Positions 5,589 through 5,987 of a DNA stretch of 5,987 bases are shown here, one piece after another (position 1 is the first letter of the stretch; each line of letters starts with the position of its first letter). Source of the stretch: Bacillota bacterium (GTDB lineage: Bacteria; Bacillota; Clostridia; Lachnospirales; Lachnospiraceae); NCBI GenBank assembly GCA_023395555.1, contig JAEWYQ010000072.1, positions 1-5,987 of the forward strand, in the 5' to 3' direction. The notes under the pieces are model-generated. The model did no database searches, was not told where the DNA came from, and saw only the letters and a list, made by a program, of their open reading frames with translations. The position numbers and the translations under genes are program-made.

Positions 5589-5987
5589 TTAACTCTCTTT
5601 TTTCACCGGAATGAAAATCTCTACTTGACAAGTGTCCGCAGTTTCATCCCATTCGGAATACCGCTCAATAGCCGGCATGTCTTGTTGCTGTTGGTACTCG
5701 CTCTGGAGCATGAATTCACCATGAATACGCTTCCACGTTCTCCCGATTATGTCCTCGGAAATTCTTCCTTTGGCAGTAAATATCAGCCATGTGCTGGCTG
5801 GGCATCGGTATAGGTCGAACCCTGTGACAGCTTCTCCCTTATATTCAACGCCGCACATATAACCTGGATTCCCGCCGTCTCATAACGAGACGGGCGGCTC
5901 CACTCCAAGCTTAAGGTATAGGTCTTTTTGCTTTTCAAGGATTTCCCCGACACGAAGGTCCTGACCAGGATTTTCAAAGCATTCAAT
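5589..5987 (-). pseudogene. GyrI-like effector domain interrupted by a stop, running off the right edge
   Basis: The part from 5858 to 5589 is the C-terminal half of a GyrI-like domain: GYMCGVEY, GFDLYRCPASTWLIF, then RIHGEF, YSEWDE and VEIFIPVKK. It aligns with the same region of the regulator downstream (PYMIFAMK, GYKVVEVPAATWAIF, SEIWVRV). Reading the same frame upstream to the window edge gives LYLKLGVEPPVSL, an in-frame TGA at 5880-5882, then DGGNPGYM. This is consistent with one gene broken by a nonsense change, but the upstream 35 codons are too weakly similar to be sure. The ATG at 5858 has no convincing RBS and would give half a domain. Alternatives are a sequencing error, or a separate gene ending at the TGA. 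The stop lies 45 bp from the next gene's start, so cotranscription was likely. Confidence 0.6.
5872..5897. repeat. Inverted repeat around the in-frame TGA
   Basis: CCGCCGTCTC (5872-5881) pairs with GAGAC plus GGGCGG (5887-5897) with a single bulged base and a 5-nt loop, forming a GC-rich stem inside the GyrI-like remnant. No T-tract follows on either strand. The minus-strand TGA stop falls at the stem/loop border. Confidence 0.6.

Noticed and set aside
5783..5986. 67-codon minus-strand frame at the right edge
   Set aside because: It is in a different frame from the GyrI-like match and resembles no family.

Overview
The window looks like a chromosomal segment from a low-to-mid GC Firmicute, most likely a gut- or plant-fibre-associated clostridium (Lachnospiraceae-like). 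The basis is Firmicute-type AGGAG ribosome binding sites, a TTGACA-N17-TATTAT promoter with an A/T-rich UP region, a lipoprotein GH5 endoglucanase, and AraC regulators with GyrI-like effector domains. This placement is inference, since no rRNA gene lies inside the window.

Layout. (1) Positions 1-385 look like the promoter and structured leader of a ribosomal RNA operon on the minus strand, whose 16S gene would lie beyond the left edge. A boxA-like element and several hairpins are visible. (2) Positions 425-556 hold an unidentified, strongly structured inverted-repeat element. (3) Positions 597-1946 (minus) encode a secreted, lipid-anchored GH5 endoglucanase with its RBS and a weak promoter. 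(4) Positions 2090-2292 carry two near-identical 92-bp tandem repeats plus the start of a third. They are full of palindromes and extended -10 boxes and end just upstream of a broken gene. (5) Positions 2303-2840 are a scrapyard. The first two thirds of an AraC DNA-binding domain (plus) runs out of frame into an internally deleted catalase core (plus), which abuts the first 14 codons of a second AraC gene facing the other way (minus). (6) On the minus strand from 3685 down to 3056 is a zinc-dependent nucleoside-deaminase-fold gene with a downstream terminator at 2952-2993. (7) On the minus strand from the right edge leftwards are a broken GyrI-like effector domain, an intact AraC/GyrI-like regulator, and, 30 bp further, a class I methyltransferase-like gene. 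The last two probably form an operon.

How the parts work together. The AraC/GyrI regulator probably senses a small molecule and controls its own operon, including the methyltransferase-like protein. The upstream broken GyrI domain suggests a decayed tandem paralogue. The cellulase and deaminase look independent. The most unusual material is the 92-bp repeat array, the multi-junction AraC/catalase/AraC remnant next to it, and the complementarity between the left-edge leader and the universal 16S 5' end.
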